The position numbers were made by a program, and so were the translations under genes. A model generated the notes under the pieces. The model was not told where the DNA came from. It saw only the letters and a program-made list of their open reading frames with translations, and did no database searches. Shown piece by piece: positions 7,606-17,614 of a DNA stretch of 64,000 bases. Each line of letters opens with the position of its first letter. Within the stretch, counting starts at the first letter, position 1. This DNA is from Trichococcus patagoniensis. GTDB lineage: Bacteria > Bacillota > Bacilli > Lactobacillales > Aerococcaceae. Location: positions 62,001 to 126,000 of the forward strand of contig NZ_QAOM01000004.1 in assembly GCF_003051085.1 (NCBI RefSeq), written 5' to 3'.

Positions 7606-9315
7606 TTATAAGTTCGTTCCCCATACCCCGCAGAACGGATCAACCGGGCTCTTGCCTTGAAACGCGGACTTGCCGATCAATTTTTCCACCAGCACTTCGC
7701 TGACGGTATCGTTCGCGGAATAGCCATTGATGTAAGTCTTGACCATCGGCGCATCGAACAGATGATACGGATTGGCCAAGGATACGAAGAGAGTCGGGAC
7801 GTCCTGGACAAACCACGGGGCGTCAGCAGCCATCATGCGGACCCAATCGATCCGTCGCGTTGTCTGGTTGCTTGCGGTATCATAATTCGCGACATAGATG
7901 ACCAGATCGACTTTCGCCTTCAGGTCATCCACGCCTCCCTCAAAAATCTCGTGGAAGTCCAGTTGGCCGTAATTGAATGTTTCGACCGCGAAGCCGGCTG
8001 CACTCAGTTTCTCGATGAAGGCCCCATCCGAAGCTCCGCCGTCCTTGAAGCCGCCGCTCAAGCGATCTTCCAACATATAGACGCGCACGCGCGGTGTTTT
8101 CTTGGGCGAAATCGGCAACAGATTCTGCGTATCCTTCACTAAAGTGATCGCTTTTTCCGCACTCTTCCTTGCCAGTTCCAGATGTTCCACACAGCCCACC
8201 GTAGCCAATGCTGCCGGATCAGGGATCAGGCTGCCCGACTGCTGTTTCGCCACCAAACCCATGCTGGCTTTCATCGCCAGAATACGGGTGACCGCTTCGT
8301 CCAACCGTTCCATGGAGACGTCGCCGCAGCTGACCGCATCGCGCATCGCTTGATAGTCTTCGTCGATGTTTTTGTTGAACAGAATCATGTCGCAGCCGGC
8401 GTTGATCGTCGTCGGGATCGCTTTTTTGCGCGACATCGCGGCATTGTAGCCGATCATCGGAGTCGCATCCGTCACCGCTACGCCGTTGAAGCCTAGGCGC
8501 TCACGCAGCAGGCCATTCACCAGTTCTGATGACAATGAAGCAGGCAGAATGTCTTTGTCCTCCAAAGAGGGATTGAGTTCTTTGCTGTAGGCTGGCTGCA
8601 GGATATGCCCGATCATGACCGATAACGCACCTTCGTCGATCATGGCGCGGTACACTTTTCCGTAACTTTCATCCCATTCCGGGACGGACAGGCTGTTCAC
8701 GGTGCTCACCAGATGCTGGTCGCGCTCGTCCACGCCGTCCCCCGGAAAATGCTTGACTGCCGTGGCGATGCCGTTCTCGTGCAGGCCTTTCATCTGCTGC
8801 AGCGAAAAGTCGATCACTTGCTGGACATCCGAGCCGAACGTCCTGACGTTGGTGATCGGATTTTTGAAGTTCATATCGATATCCACGATCGGAGAAAACG
8901 CCCAGTTGCAGCCGACAGCGTTCGCTTCACGTCCGGAAACGTAACCCAACCGGTAGGCTTCCTGATTGTCGGCTGTCGCCGCAACACCCATCGGCCGGCC
9001 ATAATAGGTTCCGTCCGAGCAGATGCCGTTTCCGCCGGCTTCGAGATTCGCAGCCAGCAACAAAGGGATCTTGCTTTCCTTTTGCAGAACCCCGTGAGCC
9101 TGCCGGATCGCTTGCGCCGGCATCGGGCGGAACATCATCCCGCCCGGCTGATATTTCTGCACAAAGTCCGTCAACGCGTGATCTTCTGGATTCCCCGCAA
9201 TCGGGCAGAAAATTTGCCCGATTTTTTCTTCCATTGTCATCTCACTTAGTGTATTTCCTACCCAAGAAACCTGTTCATCCGATAAAAAAAACGGCTTTTC
9301 TGTTAGACGTACCAT
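7606..9315 (-). CDS. Glycoside hydrolase family 3, NagZ-like architecture
   Basis: 569 residues. An N-terminal GH3 barrel (about 30-360) carries KHFPGDG followed by RDQH, which resembles the flexible-loop Asp-His dyad of NagZ-type N-acetylglucosaminidases, and VAVTDATPM, where the Asp is the expected nucleophile. A second alpha/beta sandwich domain (about 395-560) follows. No signal peptide, so it is cytoplasmic. It could cleave beta-N-acetylhexosaminides or, in this setting, a xylo- or gluco-oligosaccharide. Start ATG follows AAAGGTG. It is the first gene of a two-gene unit with the esterase; a shared 13-bp motif lies about 100 bases ahead of the start. Confidence 0.93.
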   Translation of the reverse strand: MVRLTEKPFFLSDEQVSWVGNTLSEMTMEEKIGQIFCPIAGNPEDHALTDFVQKYQPGGMMFRPMPAQAIRQAHGVLQKESKIPLLLAANLEAGGNGICSDGTYYGRPMGVAATADNQEAYRLGYVSGREANAVGCNWAFSPIVDIDMNFKNPITNVRTFGSDVQQVIDFSLQQMKGLHENGIATAVKHFPGDGVDERDQHLVSTVNSLSVPEWDESYGKVYRAMIDEGALSVMIGHILQPAYSKELNPSLEDKDILPASLSSELVNGLLRERLGFNGVAVTDATPMIGYNAAMSRKKAIPTTINAGCDMILFNKNIDEDYQAMRDAVSCGDVSMERLDEAVTRILAMKASMGLVAKQQSGSLIPDPAALATVGCVEHLELARKSAEKAITLVKDTQNLLPISPKKTPRVRVYMLEDRLSGGFKDGGASDGAFIEKLSAAGFAVETFNYGQLDFHEIFEGGVDDLKAKVDLVIYVANYDTASNQTTRRIDWVRMMAADAPWFVQDVPTLFVSLANPYHLFDAPMVKTYINGYSANDTVSEVLVEKLIGKSAFQGKSPVDPFCGVWGTNL

Positions 9316-9413
9316 CTCATCACACCTTTATTATTATTCCTTCTTAACGCTAATTATACAGCAGTTCCCGACGCAATGGACCGCGCGCAACGGGGTCGTT
9401 CTTTTCCTGTTTA

Positions 9414-9426
9414 CGACATTTTTTAA
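9414..9426 (-). promoter_or_regulatory. Shared motif TTAAAAAATGTCG ahead of the GH3-esterase unit
   Basis: Read on the minus strand, TTAAAAAATGTCG lies about 99 bases before the GH3 start. Identical 13-mers precede the GPH symporter and GH2 operons at similar distances, and a one-base variant lies in the AraC promoter. It is a candidate AraC operator. Confidence 0.6.
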
Positions 9427-9467
9427 GGTGTTCACGCAACGCGCTTCAGTTTTGCCAATGCTCTGTC

Positions 9468-12215
9468 TTACGCCTTGAATGCTTTCAGCTTTTCCAAAGC
9501 AGCTTCCGCCATCTCGGCGCTGATGCCGGTATAGAACAGCCCGCTCAATTCCTTCAGCGTCATATTTTGCTGCGCCTTGTCGGCACGGTCCAGAAACTCA
9601 CCGATTCGGGGCGCCGCTTCACGTACTGCCGCAAATGCTTCATCATCCCGCATCACTTTGCTCATGCGCGTATGTTCGTCGTAAAGGTATCGGAAATCGC
9701 GCGTCGGCCAATACGTATAATCGTAGACGCCGGCGCCGACGACTTTTTCCTCCTCGTTGCTGTTAGGCAATACGATTGTCGCCGTGCCATCGAACGGCAC
9801 TTCGAAGTGGCAATGGACTTGGCCGTCCTCCAAAATTTCCCATTCGCTCACATACGTTCCGGCCGTAGACTCGTAGCGGCCTTTCACGAACTTCAGCTGC
9901 GCATGCAGTTCAGGCGCCAGCCGCACTTTGGAGAAACCATAGCCAGCAGGACTGATGCCGACAACGGACTGGTAAACGAATTCCATGACCGATCCGTAGC
10001 TGTAATGGTTCAGCGAGTTCATGCCGGCCGGATTCATGCTGCCGTCCGCGAGTACGCTGTTCCAACGCTCCCAGATCGTCGTTGCGCCTTGATTGACCGC
10101 GTACAGCCAGCCCGGATAATCTTCCGTCAGCAGGAATTCGTAGGCCAACTCCACCAGCCCATTTTCGGCGAGCACTTGGCACAGCAACGGCGCTCCGGCA
10201 AACCCGCACTTGATCTGGTAGAGATCTTTTTTCAGACGGCTGTTGAACTGCTGCAGGAGCATCGCTTTATCGCGATAGATGCCGAATTTCAAAGCCACGA
10301 TATAGGCGGCTTGGGTATCGACGGACAGCCTGCCAGCCGGCGTGAAATATTCATGCAGAATGACGGCGCGGACTTGATCGGCCAGCTCTCGATACTTGCG
10401 TGCATCCGCTTCTTTGCCCAGCAGTTCGGCAGCCTCAGCCAACAGCTCCAGACTATGGCAATAATAAACCGTCGCAATATAGGCATCATCGGTGCCGCCT
10501 TTGAATGAACTCGGCGTTGCGCCATCCAAACCCAGCCAATCGCCGAATTGGAAGCCGAAGTCCACCAGCCCCGCAGCGGCGCCCTTGTGCTGGGTCACTT
10601 GACGGATGTTCCACTCCACCCAATCTTTCATTAAGGGATAATGCAAAGCCAGTTCCTCGGATTCGCCGTACATCTGGACAAGCGTCATCGGGATGATCGT
10701 TGCGGCATCCCCCCAGATGGCCGCTCCGCCGTTCGAACCCATCGAAGGCATGTAGTTCGGGATGCTGCCGTCCATCTTCAGTTGTTCCTGGCGCATATCA
10801 ATCAAGAATTTACGGTAGAAAGCCCGCGTGTCCATATGGTAGGAAGCCGTCGGGGCGTAGACTTGCGCATCCCCGGTCCAGCCCAAGCGCTCGGCCCGTT
10901 GCGGACAGTCCGTCGGCATATCCAGGAAATTCGATTTCTGGCTCCATAAGGTGTTTTGATACAGACGATTGAGTTTTTCATGGCCGGTTTCGATGAAGCC
11001 GGTCTGCTGAAGATCGGAATAGATCGCCAGCCCCTTGAACAGCTCGGACTTGATCTCACCGACCCAGCCGCTCACGCGCACATAGCGGAAGCCGAAATAG
11101 GTGAAGTGCGGCATGACCATCTTTTTCCGGCCATCGGATACGAAGGTGAAGCCATCCGTAGCGGTTCCGTAGTTTTCATTATAGAAGTTCCCGTTCTGCA
11201 GGATTTCGCCGAATTCGAGATGGATCTTCGTTCCCGCCGGAAAATCAGCTTCAAAGCTTAACCAGCCGGCAAAGTTCTGGCCCATATCCAAAATCGTTTC
11301 GCCTGCCGGACTCGTCAGGATCTGTGCGACTTCAACCTCTTCCTGGATGAGCAAAGGCGGGCTGATGCGGTCCTGCAATTTCGACTGGTCGATAGCCACT
11401 TCCACGACCGGCTGCAACGGATTCGCTTTAGCGTTCCAATGCAGCTCATCGATTGTTTCGCCGTCATAGATGCCGCTGGCCAGAATGTTGCTGGCTCGGT
11501 ACTGCCACTCTTCATCCGTTTTGACGACTTGCGTGCTGCCGTCTTCGAACATCAGATGCAGTTCCGCGATGGCCGCGAATTGGTCGCCGAAATAATCCGT
11601 TTGGCTTTCCAGCCCATAACGGCCTTTGTACCAGCCGTTCCCCAAGAGAATCTCAAAGTCGTTCGTTTCCTGCACAAGGCCCGTCACATCATAGGTCTGG
11701 GCTTGGATCAGGCTGCGGTAATCATTCAGGAACGGCGTCAACACCTCATCGGTCACCTTTTCGCCGTTCAGATAGGTTTCGTAGAGCCCGACCCCGGACA
11801 TGTACAGCATCGCCTTTTTGACGGGTTTTTCCGCAGCGAAGTCCGTGGACAGGATCGGATGGTAGGGATAACCAGCAGGTGTGCCGATCCATTGTGCTTC
11901 CCAGGCTTCGTCCATCTTTCCGGTTTCGAAGTGCGTGATGCCTTCGCCAAGGTTGCCGATTTCATCCTCCACCGTGATTTTCACAAAGTACTGCGTGCGC
12001 GGCCGCAAATCCAGATCGACTTTCGTCCCAGTCGCAACAAGCGCTCCTGCTTTTACCCAAACCACTTCTTCAAAATCCGCATCCTTCGCAACCGTCACTT
12101 CGGTTTTCTTTTGACTTTTCCCGATTGCATCGGTGACAATCCAGCTCACCAGCAGCGGCTCGAACTGATACCCTTTCGGTTCCGTCAATCCATTTATCTT
12201 TATGGTTATTTTCAT
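9468..12215 (-). CDS. Alpha-L-rhamnosidase, GH78
   Basis: 915 residues, typical size. Beta-sandwich domains at the N-terminus (about 1-350) precede the (alpha/alpha)6 barrel, whose hallmark block DMPTDCPQRAERLGWTGDAQ carries acidic catalytic/binding residues. The later block TTIWERWNS is also typical. A C-terminal beta domain follows (about 770-850), then an unusual helical tail of about 60 residues. No signal peptide is visible, so it acts on imported rhamnosides. It is divergent from the AraC gene across 97 bases and likely controlled by it. AGAGGAG lies 9 bases before the ATG. Confidence 0.95.
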   Translation of the reverse strand: MKITIKINGLTEPKGYQFEPLLVSWIVTDAIGKSQKKTEVTVAKDADFEEVVWVKAGALVATGTKVDLDLRPRTQYFVKITVEDEIGNLGEGITHFETGKMDEAWEAQWIGTPAGYPYHPILSTDFAAEKPVKKAMLYMSGVGLYETYLNGEKVTDEVLTPFLNDYRSLIQAQTYDVTGLVQETNDFEILLGNGWYKGRYGLESQTDYFGDQFAAIAELHLMFEDGSTQVVKTDEEWQYRASNILASGIYDGETIDELHWNAKANPLQPVVEVAIDQSKLQDRISPPLLIQEEVEVAQILTSPAGETILDMGQNFAGWLSFEADFPAGTKIHLEFGEILQNGNFYNENYGTATDGFTFVSDGRKKMVMPHFTYFGFRYVRVSGWVGEIKSELFKGLAIYSDLQQTGFIETGHEKLNRLYQNTLWSQKSNFLDMPTDCPQRAERLGWTGDAQVYAPTASYHMDTRAFYRKFLIDMRQEQLKMDGSIPNYMPSMGSNGGAAIWGDAATIIPMTLVQMYGESEELALHYPLMKDWVEWNIRQVTQHKGAAAGLVDFGFQFGDWLGLDGATPSSFKGGTDDAYIATVYYCHSLELLAEAAELLGKEADARKYRELADQVRAVILHEYFTPAGRLSVDTQAAYIVALKFGIYRDKAMLLQQFNSRLKKDLYQIKCGFAGAPLLCQVLAENGLVELAYEFLLTEDYPGWLYAVNQGATTIWERWNSVLADGSMNPAGMNSLNHYSYGSVMEFVYQSVVGISPAGYGFSKVRLAPELHAQLKFVKGRYESTAGTYVSEWEILEDGQVHCHFEVPFDGTATIVLPNSNEEEKVVGAGVYDYTYWPTRDFRYLYDEHTRMSKVMRDDEAFAAVREAAPRIGEFLDRADKAQQNMTLKELSGLFYTGISAEMAEAALEKLKAFKA

Positions 12216-12237
12216 ATCTGACTGCTCCTCTGCTTTC

Positions 12238-12266
12238 TTGTATTAAAAAATGTTGTCTGCTATACT
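12238..12266 (+). promoter_or_regulatory. Promoter of the AraC gene with embedded shared motif
   Basis: TTGTAT (12238-12243) and TATACT (12261-12266) are 17 bases apart. The motif TTAAAAAATGTTG at 12243-12255 fills the spacer, one base different from the copies at 9.4, 15.3 and 21.9 kb. This suggests autoregulation. Confidence 0.55.
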
Positions 12267-12312
12267 TTTCCAACAACCGCTAATCCAGCTCTGATGGGGA
12301 GGAACAAAAATA

Positions 12313-13428
12313 ATGCCCTACTATATCACGTACGGTGAATTCCAAAAACAAATGACAAATTTCTACCGCCAATACGGCAAACGCATGCAATTTGTCGAAA
12401 TGACGGACTATCTTTACCGCAAAGGCTTGCTGCAGGAAACGCTGGAAATGCCGCAGGTCACCGGCTTTTTCGAGAACATGTCGGACGATGAATTTGAGGA
12501 TATCATCGATTCCTTTGTCCTCTCCCTGACGCCGCAGATCCCTTCCTCGTCCTCGGTCGTCGAAGCGGATATCATTCCTCCCAAGCGCGATGTCTTCATC
12601 ATCCGCCATCCCAAATTTACCCGGCCGAATCCGCATACGCATAACTTTTTTGAAATCAATTACGTCGTGCGCGGCACCTGCCAGTTCACTTTTGAGGACG
12701 AGACATCCACCCTGCAGGAAGGCGAACTGTGCATCATCGCACCTTCTTCCAGCCACGATATCCTGATTGAGGATCACTCCATTGTGTATACGATCATGCT
12801 CCGGAAAAGCTCCTTCGACACGATCTTCTTTTCATTGTTGTCGGGCAAGGACCTGCTCTCCTACTTTTTCCGCAAGATCCTCCAGGATGATACGAGTCCC
12901 AATTTCCTGTTGTTCACAACCGCGCAGAATGATGAGTTAAAAGCCTTTATCCGCAACGCCATGGTCGAATGCCACCGCTATGACAGCTACAGCAACAGCA
13001 GTTGCATCAATTGGATCAACTTGATGTTCTCCAACTTGCTGCGCAATTACAGCGAGAGCATGCAATTCCATAACTATCACATCGGCACGGATTTTTCCGT
13101 CATCCTGCAGTACATCCAGCACCATTACCAAGAGCTTTCCTTGTCCAGTTTGGCTGAGGAATTCCATTACAGCGAGCCCTACCTTTCGACCATGATCCGG
13201 GAAAATACCGGCTACAATTTTACCGACCTGGTCCGGCGGCTGCGTTTGGCGCATGCCATCGAATATCTGGAAAACTCCAACCTGAAGATCAGCGAAATCG
13301 CGGCGCAGGTCGGCTACAAATCGACGGATCATTTTTCGCGCGTATTCCGCACAACCTATCAGGTCTCCCCGGTACAGTACCGCAAACAGCATCATAACAA
13401 CGAAGAATCCTTTAACCCGTTCATTTGA
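12313..13428 (+). CDS. AraC-family regulator, probable controller of the glycan locus
   Basis: 371 residues. A helical N-terminal extension (about 1-80) precedes a cupin-type sugar-sensing domain (about 95-170, with HTHNFFEINYVVRG and the EGELCIIAPSS strand). The C-terminal 100 residues hold two helix-turn-helix motifs (LSSLAEEFHYSEPYLSTMIR and ISEIAAQVGYKSTDHFSRVF). ATG at 12313 follows GGGGAGGAA. It is divergent from the GH78 gene and central to the 6.6-21.8 kb block. The related regulator at 30.5 kb has the same unusual N-terminal extension, so the two form a paralogous pair next to GH78 genes. Confidence 0.93.
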   Translation: MPYYITYGEFQKQMTNFYRQYGKRMQFVEMTDYLYRKGLLQETLEMPQVTGFFENMSDDEFEDIIDSFVLSLTPQIPSSSSVVEADIIPPKRDVFIIRHPKFTRPNPHTHNFFEINYVVRGTCQFTFEDETSTLQEGELCIIAPSSSHDILIEDHSIVYTIMLRKSSFDTIFFSLLSGKDLLSYFFRKILQDDTSPNFLLFTTAQNDELKAFIRNAMVECHRYDSYSNSSCINWINLMFSNLLRNYSESMQFHNYHIGTDFSVILQYIQHHYQELSLSSLAEEFHYSEPYLSTMIRENTGYNFTDLVRRLRLAHAIEYLENSNLKISEIAAQVGYKSTDHFSRVFRTTYQVSPVQYRKQHHNNEESFNPFI

Positions 13429-13442
13429 ACAGTGTAAAAATG

Positions 13443-13474
13443 GGACCGCCTCGCTTCGAGGCGGTCCGTTTTTT
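13443..13474 (+). terminator. Terminator of the AraC gene
   Basis: Perfect 11-bp stem GGACCGCCTCG with a 3-nt loop, followed by a T run. Confidence 0.9.
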
Positions 13475-13507
13475 GCGTGGATTTTTGGGGCGGAGTGAGG
13501 CGGGGGC

Positions 13508-13660
13508 CTGAACTCCGGTGAAGCACGTGTTCCCCGGAGTTCAGGTGCCGATCATACTGCTCATCTCCGATGAGCCGGGCTCCATCGGAGATGGCAGCCC
13601 TGCTCAGTTCGGTAACTCCGATGGACCACCCCTTCACCGGAGCTGACGCCCTCGAAGGCA
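13508..13660. repeat. Palindromic 51-bp-period repeat, family 1, locus C (3 units)
   Basis: Hairpins AACTCCGGTG, ATCTCCGATG and AACTCCGATG start 52 and 51 bases apart and close with matching CCGGAGTT, ATCGGAGAT and CACCGGAG arms. They lie between converging genes, after the AraC terminator. Confidence 0.8.
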
Positions 13661-13715
13661 CCCAAAAGCATTCGAACGCTATCGGCCGCACACGCGGCCA
13701 CAATAAACCAAGATA

Positions 13716-13750
13716 GGTGCTGCCCCTTTTTGGAGACAGCACCCTTTTTT
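13716..13750 (+). terminator. Second plus-strand terminator-like hairpin
   Basis: GGTGCTG pairs with CAGCACC around 14 bases, then seven T residues on the plus strand. It may catch read-through from the AraC gene before the convergent symporter gene. Confidence 0.55.
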
Positions 13751-13770
13751 TGCTTAAAAATTACCGTTCA

Positions 13771-15195
13771 TCACGCTTCATGATTGTCTTCGCTGTGATC
13801 GCGGATCAGCTCTTTCATTTCCAGAATATCTGCGCGGTGTTTTTCAACCGGATTGAACTTCAAGGCGATCAACAGGATGCCACTGATCAAGGCTGGCGCG
13901 CCGAAACGCAGGAAGTTGATGGCAAACATCGTGCTCTCAGGTTGATTGCCGATTTCACCGGCTCTGTAGCCTGCCCAAGCGAGCACAGCCAGAATACCTG
14001 AGTTTGTAACGGTATTTCCGCATTTTTGCGCAAATCCTTTGATGGATGAAATAACGCCGTTTGCTGTGATGCCGTCTTTGAATTGGACATAATCAATGGC
14101 ATCGTTCACCAATACGTTGACCAGTGCATTTGACATGGATGCCACGGATGTAGCGATGAAAGTAATGACATAAAGTAGCGTCATGCTCTTGTTGCCGACG
14201 AAGAAAAGCGTCACATAGCAGATGATCGCCGCAATTTGCGTGACAATCAATGTTCTCTGAGCTGTTTTAAAGATGCGCATGCAAATCGGCATCAAGACAA
14301 CCATCGAAACCAAGGCACCCATGGAAACGACCAACATGTAGATGGAGATCAAATCCGGACGGCCCAAGAAATACATAACATAGAATACCGAACTCGCAAA
14401 CATCAAGCCGTATCCCATCGAAGCCATGATCCAAACGATAACGAATGGCGACAATTCTTTATGACGCAATATTTTTTTCAAATCTTGTGTGAGCGGCGTA
14501 TCACTTACAGGAGCGATATATTTTTCTTTCGCTGTTGCAAACAAACTCCAGAACGAGATGCAGGAAATCAATCCCAGCACGATCATCAACGGAATATAGC
14601 CGTTCGATACGCCGAACGCCCCTTCGAAGAACGCTTTCATTTGCGGGGTGAATGATGCGCCGACTGTGAACATGACCGCTGTCGCTCCTGCTCCCATCAT
14701 GATGACTCGGTTACGCTGTTCATCTGTTTTCACGTGCGCAGGCAGGATTGCCATTTGTGGCATCGTGTACATTGTTACGGTCATGCCGTAGCCGATGTAG
14801 GTCACCAGCACATACATGATTTTACCGTTTGTCGAGAAGTCGGGATTCAACCAAATCAATGTCCCGAAAATGGTCAATAGGATTGGCGCAAAGATGAAAT
14901 ACGGGCGATAACGTCCCCATTTTGATTTCGTCCGGTCGGCAAGCACGCCCATCATCGGGTCATTGATTGCGTCCCATAAAGTCGCAACAAACATGATCAT
15001 GGATGCTGCGGCTGCTGGGATCATCATTGTGTCCGTCATATATACTGCGAAATAACTTCCGATAATAGCTGCTATCAACATAGCGGTTCCACTTACTGAC
15101 GTAGCATGCGACCAGGCGAATAGGTTACTGATTTTTTCTTTTGGCGGATTTGTTGCCTTCTCCACGAACACTGTTGCTTCTGTCTTTTCTGCCAT
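13771..15195 (-). CDS. GPH-family sugar:cation symporter
   Basis: 474 residues with about 12 membrane helices. The signature of the glycoside-pentoside-hexuronide family, DAINDPMMGVLADRTKSKWG then RYRPYF, follows helix 2 (about residues 75-98). Family members import oligosaccharides or glycosides such as xylosides, melibiose or glucuronides with Na+ or H+. Position between the GH2-GH43-GH3 operon and the AraC gene makes it the likely importer of the oligosaccharides those enzymes cut. AAAGGAGTG precedes the ATG. It has its own promoter region, with the shared 13-bp motif about 90 bases before the start, and is separated from the upstream operon by a terminator. Confidence 0.93.
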   Translation of the reverse strand: MAEKTEATVFVEKATNPPKEKISNLFAWSHATSVSGTAMLIAAIIGSYFAVYMTDTMMIPAAAASMIMFVATLWDAINDPMMGVLADRTKSKWGRYRPYFIFAPILLTIFGTLIWLNPDFSTNGKIMYVLVTYIGYGMTVTMYTMPQMAILPAHVKTDEQRNRVIMMGAGATAVMFTVGASFTPQMKAFFEGAFGVSNGYIPLMIVLGLISCISFWSLFATAKEKYIAPVSDTPLTQDLKKILRHKELSPFVIVWIMASMGYGLMFASSVFYVMYFLGRPDLISIYMLVVSMGALVSMVVLMPICMRIFKTAQRTLIVTQIAAIICYVTLFFVGNKSMTLLYVITFIATSVASMSNALVNVLVNDAIDYVQFKDGITANGVISSIKGFAQKCGNTVTNSGILAVLAWAGYRAGEIGNQPESTMFAINFLRFGAPALISGILLIALKFNPVEKHRADILEMKELIRDHSEDNHEA

Positions 15196-15284
15196 AACAT
15201 ATCACTCCTTTTTTCTATCAAGCTTGATACTGTTATTATAGTAAACCGCTTTCCAAACAGCCATGTTATTATTTACTGATAATC

Positions 15285-15297
15285 CGACATTTTTTAA
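15285..15297 (-). promoter_or_regulatory. Shared motif TTAAAAAATGTCG ahead of the GPH symporter gene
   Basis: Same orientation and similar distance (about 90 bases from the start codon) as the copies at 9414 and 21876. A partly cre-like element with an AAAGCGG core follows on the minus strand near 15245-15256. Confidence 0.6.
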
Positions 15298-15372
15298 TAT
15301 TTCTATTTTTATTTCCGTAAGGGTTTACTTTGTTGTTTTAAAAACTTTTTACCCGCAGAATTTTTTTATGTG

Positions 15373-15417
15373 AAAATAAATAAAAGGCGCAACCGACGTT
15401 TCTTCAGCGCGCCTTTT
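15373..15417 (-). terminator. Terminator of the GH2-GH43-GH3 operon
   Basis: AAAAGGCGC (15409-15417 read on minus) pairs with GCGCCTTTT (15382-15390) around an 18-nt loop, followed by ATTTATTTT on the minus strand. Confidence 0.8.
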
Positions 15418-15421
15418 CCGA

Positions 15422-17614
15422 TTAACCAAATGAAAGATCGATTGTTTCCGAAAGGGTATCCCTGGAATTCCCGCCCACAAAAAACGTGAATTCGCCAGCC
15501 TCCAAATTATAATCCATTTTCTGGTTGTAGTAGCCCAATTTTTCGAACAGCACTGCAAATTCCATCGTAATCGATTCCCCCGGCTGAAGCAAGACCTTCT
15601 GATAGGCCTTCAGCTGTTTGACTGGCCGCGCCCTTTTCGCCACTTTATCCTGCACATAGCATTGGACGATCTCTTCGCCTTCACGATTTCCGCTGTTTTT
15701 TACGGTCACAGATAATCGGACCGCATCCTCTGCAGTTTCAACTTGCAGGCCGCTGTAGGTAAAGGTTGTATAACTCAAGCCATAACCGAACGGATACAGG
15801 GGTTCAAGCGGCGTGTCCAAATATTTTGAAGTGAATTTGGACTTCCCTCCCGGACGGCCGGTGGCAATGTGATCATAATACAACGGGCATTGTCCCGTTG
15901 CGTGCGGGAAGGTTGTGGTCAGTTTTGCGCTCGGATTCACCACGCCATACAGGATATCCAAAATTGCGTTGCCGGCCTCTATCCCTGGATGCCAAGCCTC
16001 CAGAATAGCGGGGACCTGCTCCGCAATCGTCGGGATAGCCAGCGGCCTGCCGTTGAAGAGGACTACAACCACGGGTTTTCCTGTCCGAAGCAACGTTTCC
16101 GCGAGCTCCAATTGGATGGCCGGCAAAGAGATATCCGCTTTGCTAGCGGCTTCCCCGCTCTCTTCTTTTTGCTCGCCGATAGCCACAATCACCACATCTG
16201 CCGTTTCCGCCAACTGGTTGATCTCAGCTATTGCCAAAATCCCGTCCACTATACCGGGATGATACGCGTAGTCGATCCCCTGCGCATCCAAGGCTTGAAC
16301 CAGGCTGACGCAGTCTTCTCCCCGCGCCCCGATTGCCCAAGCGCCGGTCATCTGGCCGGAATCATTTGCAAGCTCGCCGAATATGGCAATCTTTTGCTGC
16401 GAGTTCAGCGGCAGGACGGCTTCATTTTTCAACAATACCATCGATTTGGTCGCCGCTTCGCGGGCAAGCGCCCGGTATTCCGGCCTCACTAAGGTATGCT
16501 TTTCTTTTTCTTCATCGGTCCGGTAAGGATTTTCAAACAATCCCAGTTCAGCTTTAAGCTTCAGGATGCGATAAACAGCTTGGTCCAGTAAATCTTCTGC
16601 AATTTCTCCGGACTGAATCAATCCGGCAAGATTCTCGGCGTAGACATTCGAAGTCATATCCATATCGATCCCTGCCTGCAGCGCTTCTTTGGCCGCCGCT
16701 TGCCGATCCGCTGCGACGCCGTGGTTGACGCATTCCGCAATGGCATTCGCATCACTTACGGTGATGCCCTCGAATCCCCATTCATCCCTCAGAACATCCC
16801 TCAACAGCCATTCGTTCACCGTGCACGGCACGCCATTCAGATCATTGAAAGCGGGCATGACTGCCCGTGCCCCGGCATCGATGCAGGCTTTGTAAGCCGG
16901 CAGATACTCTTCCCACAACCGTTGCAGCGACATGTCCACCCGATTGTAATCCTTGCCCGCTTCACCGGCTCCATAAGCCGCAAAGTGCTTCAGGCAGGCT
17001 ACCATCGCATCAGCTTTCGCCAGATTCTCGCCTTGAAAACCCTGCACTTTGGCTGCGCCATAGTCGCCGTTCAATAAGGTATCCTCTCCGGCCCCTTCGC
17101 TGACGCGGCCCCATCGGGCATCTTTTGCGACATCCACCATCGGGGCGAACGTCATGTGAATGCCCGCTGCCGTCGCTTCTTCCGCTGACATTCTGGCCGT
17201 TCTCTGCCATAGCTCCGGATCCCAGGCACAGCTTTCAGCCAAAGGGATGGGCGTCACCGTCCGGAAACCATGGATCACATCGTAGCCGAACAGCAACGGA
17301 ATCCCCAATCTGGTTTCATCGACGGCGATTTTCTGGAGCCGGTTCGCGGTCCGGGCATCGCCGACGCCATTGTAGGAGCCGACTTTCCCGGCACGCAACT
17401 CCTCCTCATGAAAATCTTGTTCAGCCGTGCTCATCAGTTTCCCGAATTCTTCCTGGCTGATCCTTCCGTCGAACATCATATCCAGCAGTTCCTCGAAGCT
17501 GACCTCAAAGGCGCCCACCAAGGACGGTCCGCGTTGCTGCAGCTGTCCGATTTTTTCTTCCAAGGTCATTTCGCCGATCAAGGCTTCGATTTTTTGCGTC
17601 TGGATATCCATCAT
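15422..17614 (-). CDS. Beta-glucosidase / beta-xylosidase, GH3 (BglX-like)
   Basis: 730 residues, full-length three-domain GH3. The barrel (about 15-360) has GYDVIHGFRT, CLKHFAAYG and the nucleophile block ITVSDANAI. The alpha/beta sandwich (about 385-600) and a fibronectin-III-like domain (about 640-715, ending near the GEFTFFVGGNS block) follow. No signal peptide: intracellular hydrolysis of beta-glucosides or xylosides. Its ATG overlaps the stop of the GH43 gene by 4 bases, so the two are translationally coupled. It is the last gene of the GH2-GH43-GH3 operon. Confidence 0.95.
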   Translation of the reverse strand: MMDIQTQKIEALIGEMTLEEKIGQLQQRGPSLVGAFEVSFEELLDMMFDGRISQEEFGKLMSTAEQDFHEEELRAGKVGSYNGVGDARTANRLQKIAVDETRLGIPLLFGYDVIHGFRTVTPIPLAESCAWDPELWQRTARMSAEEATAAGIHMTFAPMVDVAKDARWGRVSEGAGEDTLLNGDYGAAKVQGFQGENLAKADAMVACLKHFAAYGAGEAGKDYNRVDMSLQRLWEEYLPAYKACIDAGARAVMPAFNDLNGVPCTVNEWLLRDVLRDEWGFEGITVSDANAIAECVNHGVAADRQAAAKEALQAGIDMDMTSNVYAENLAGLIQSGEIAEDLLDQAVYRILKLKAELGLFENPYRTDEEKEKHTLVRPEYRALAREAATKSMVLLKNEAVLPLNSQQKIAIFGELANDSGQMTGAWAIGARGEDCVSLVQALDAQGIDYAYHPGIVDGILAIAEINQLAETADVVIVAIGEQKEESGEAASKADISLPAIQLELAETLLRTGKPVVVVLFNGRPLAIPTIAEQVPAILEAWHPGIEAGNAILDILYGVVNPSAKLTTTFPHATGQCPLYYDHIATGRPGGKSKFTSKYLDTPLEPLYPFGYGLSYTTFTYSGLQVETAEDAVRLSVTVKNSGNREGEEIVQCYVQDKVAKRARPVKQLKAYQKVLLQPGESITMEFAVLFEKLGYYNQKMDYNLEAGEFTFFVGGNSRDTLSETIDLSFG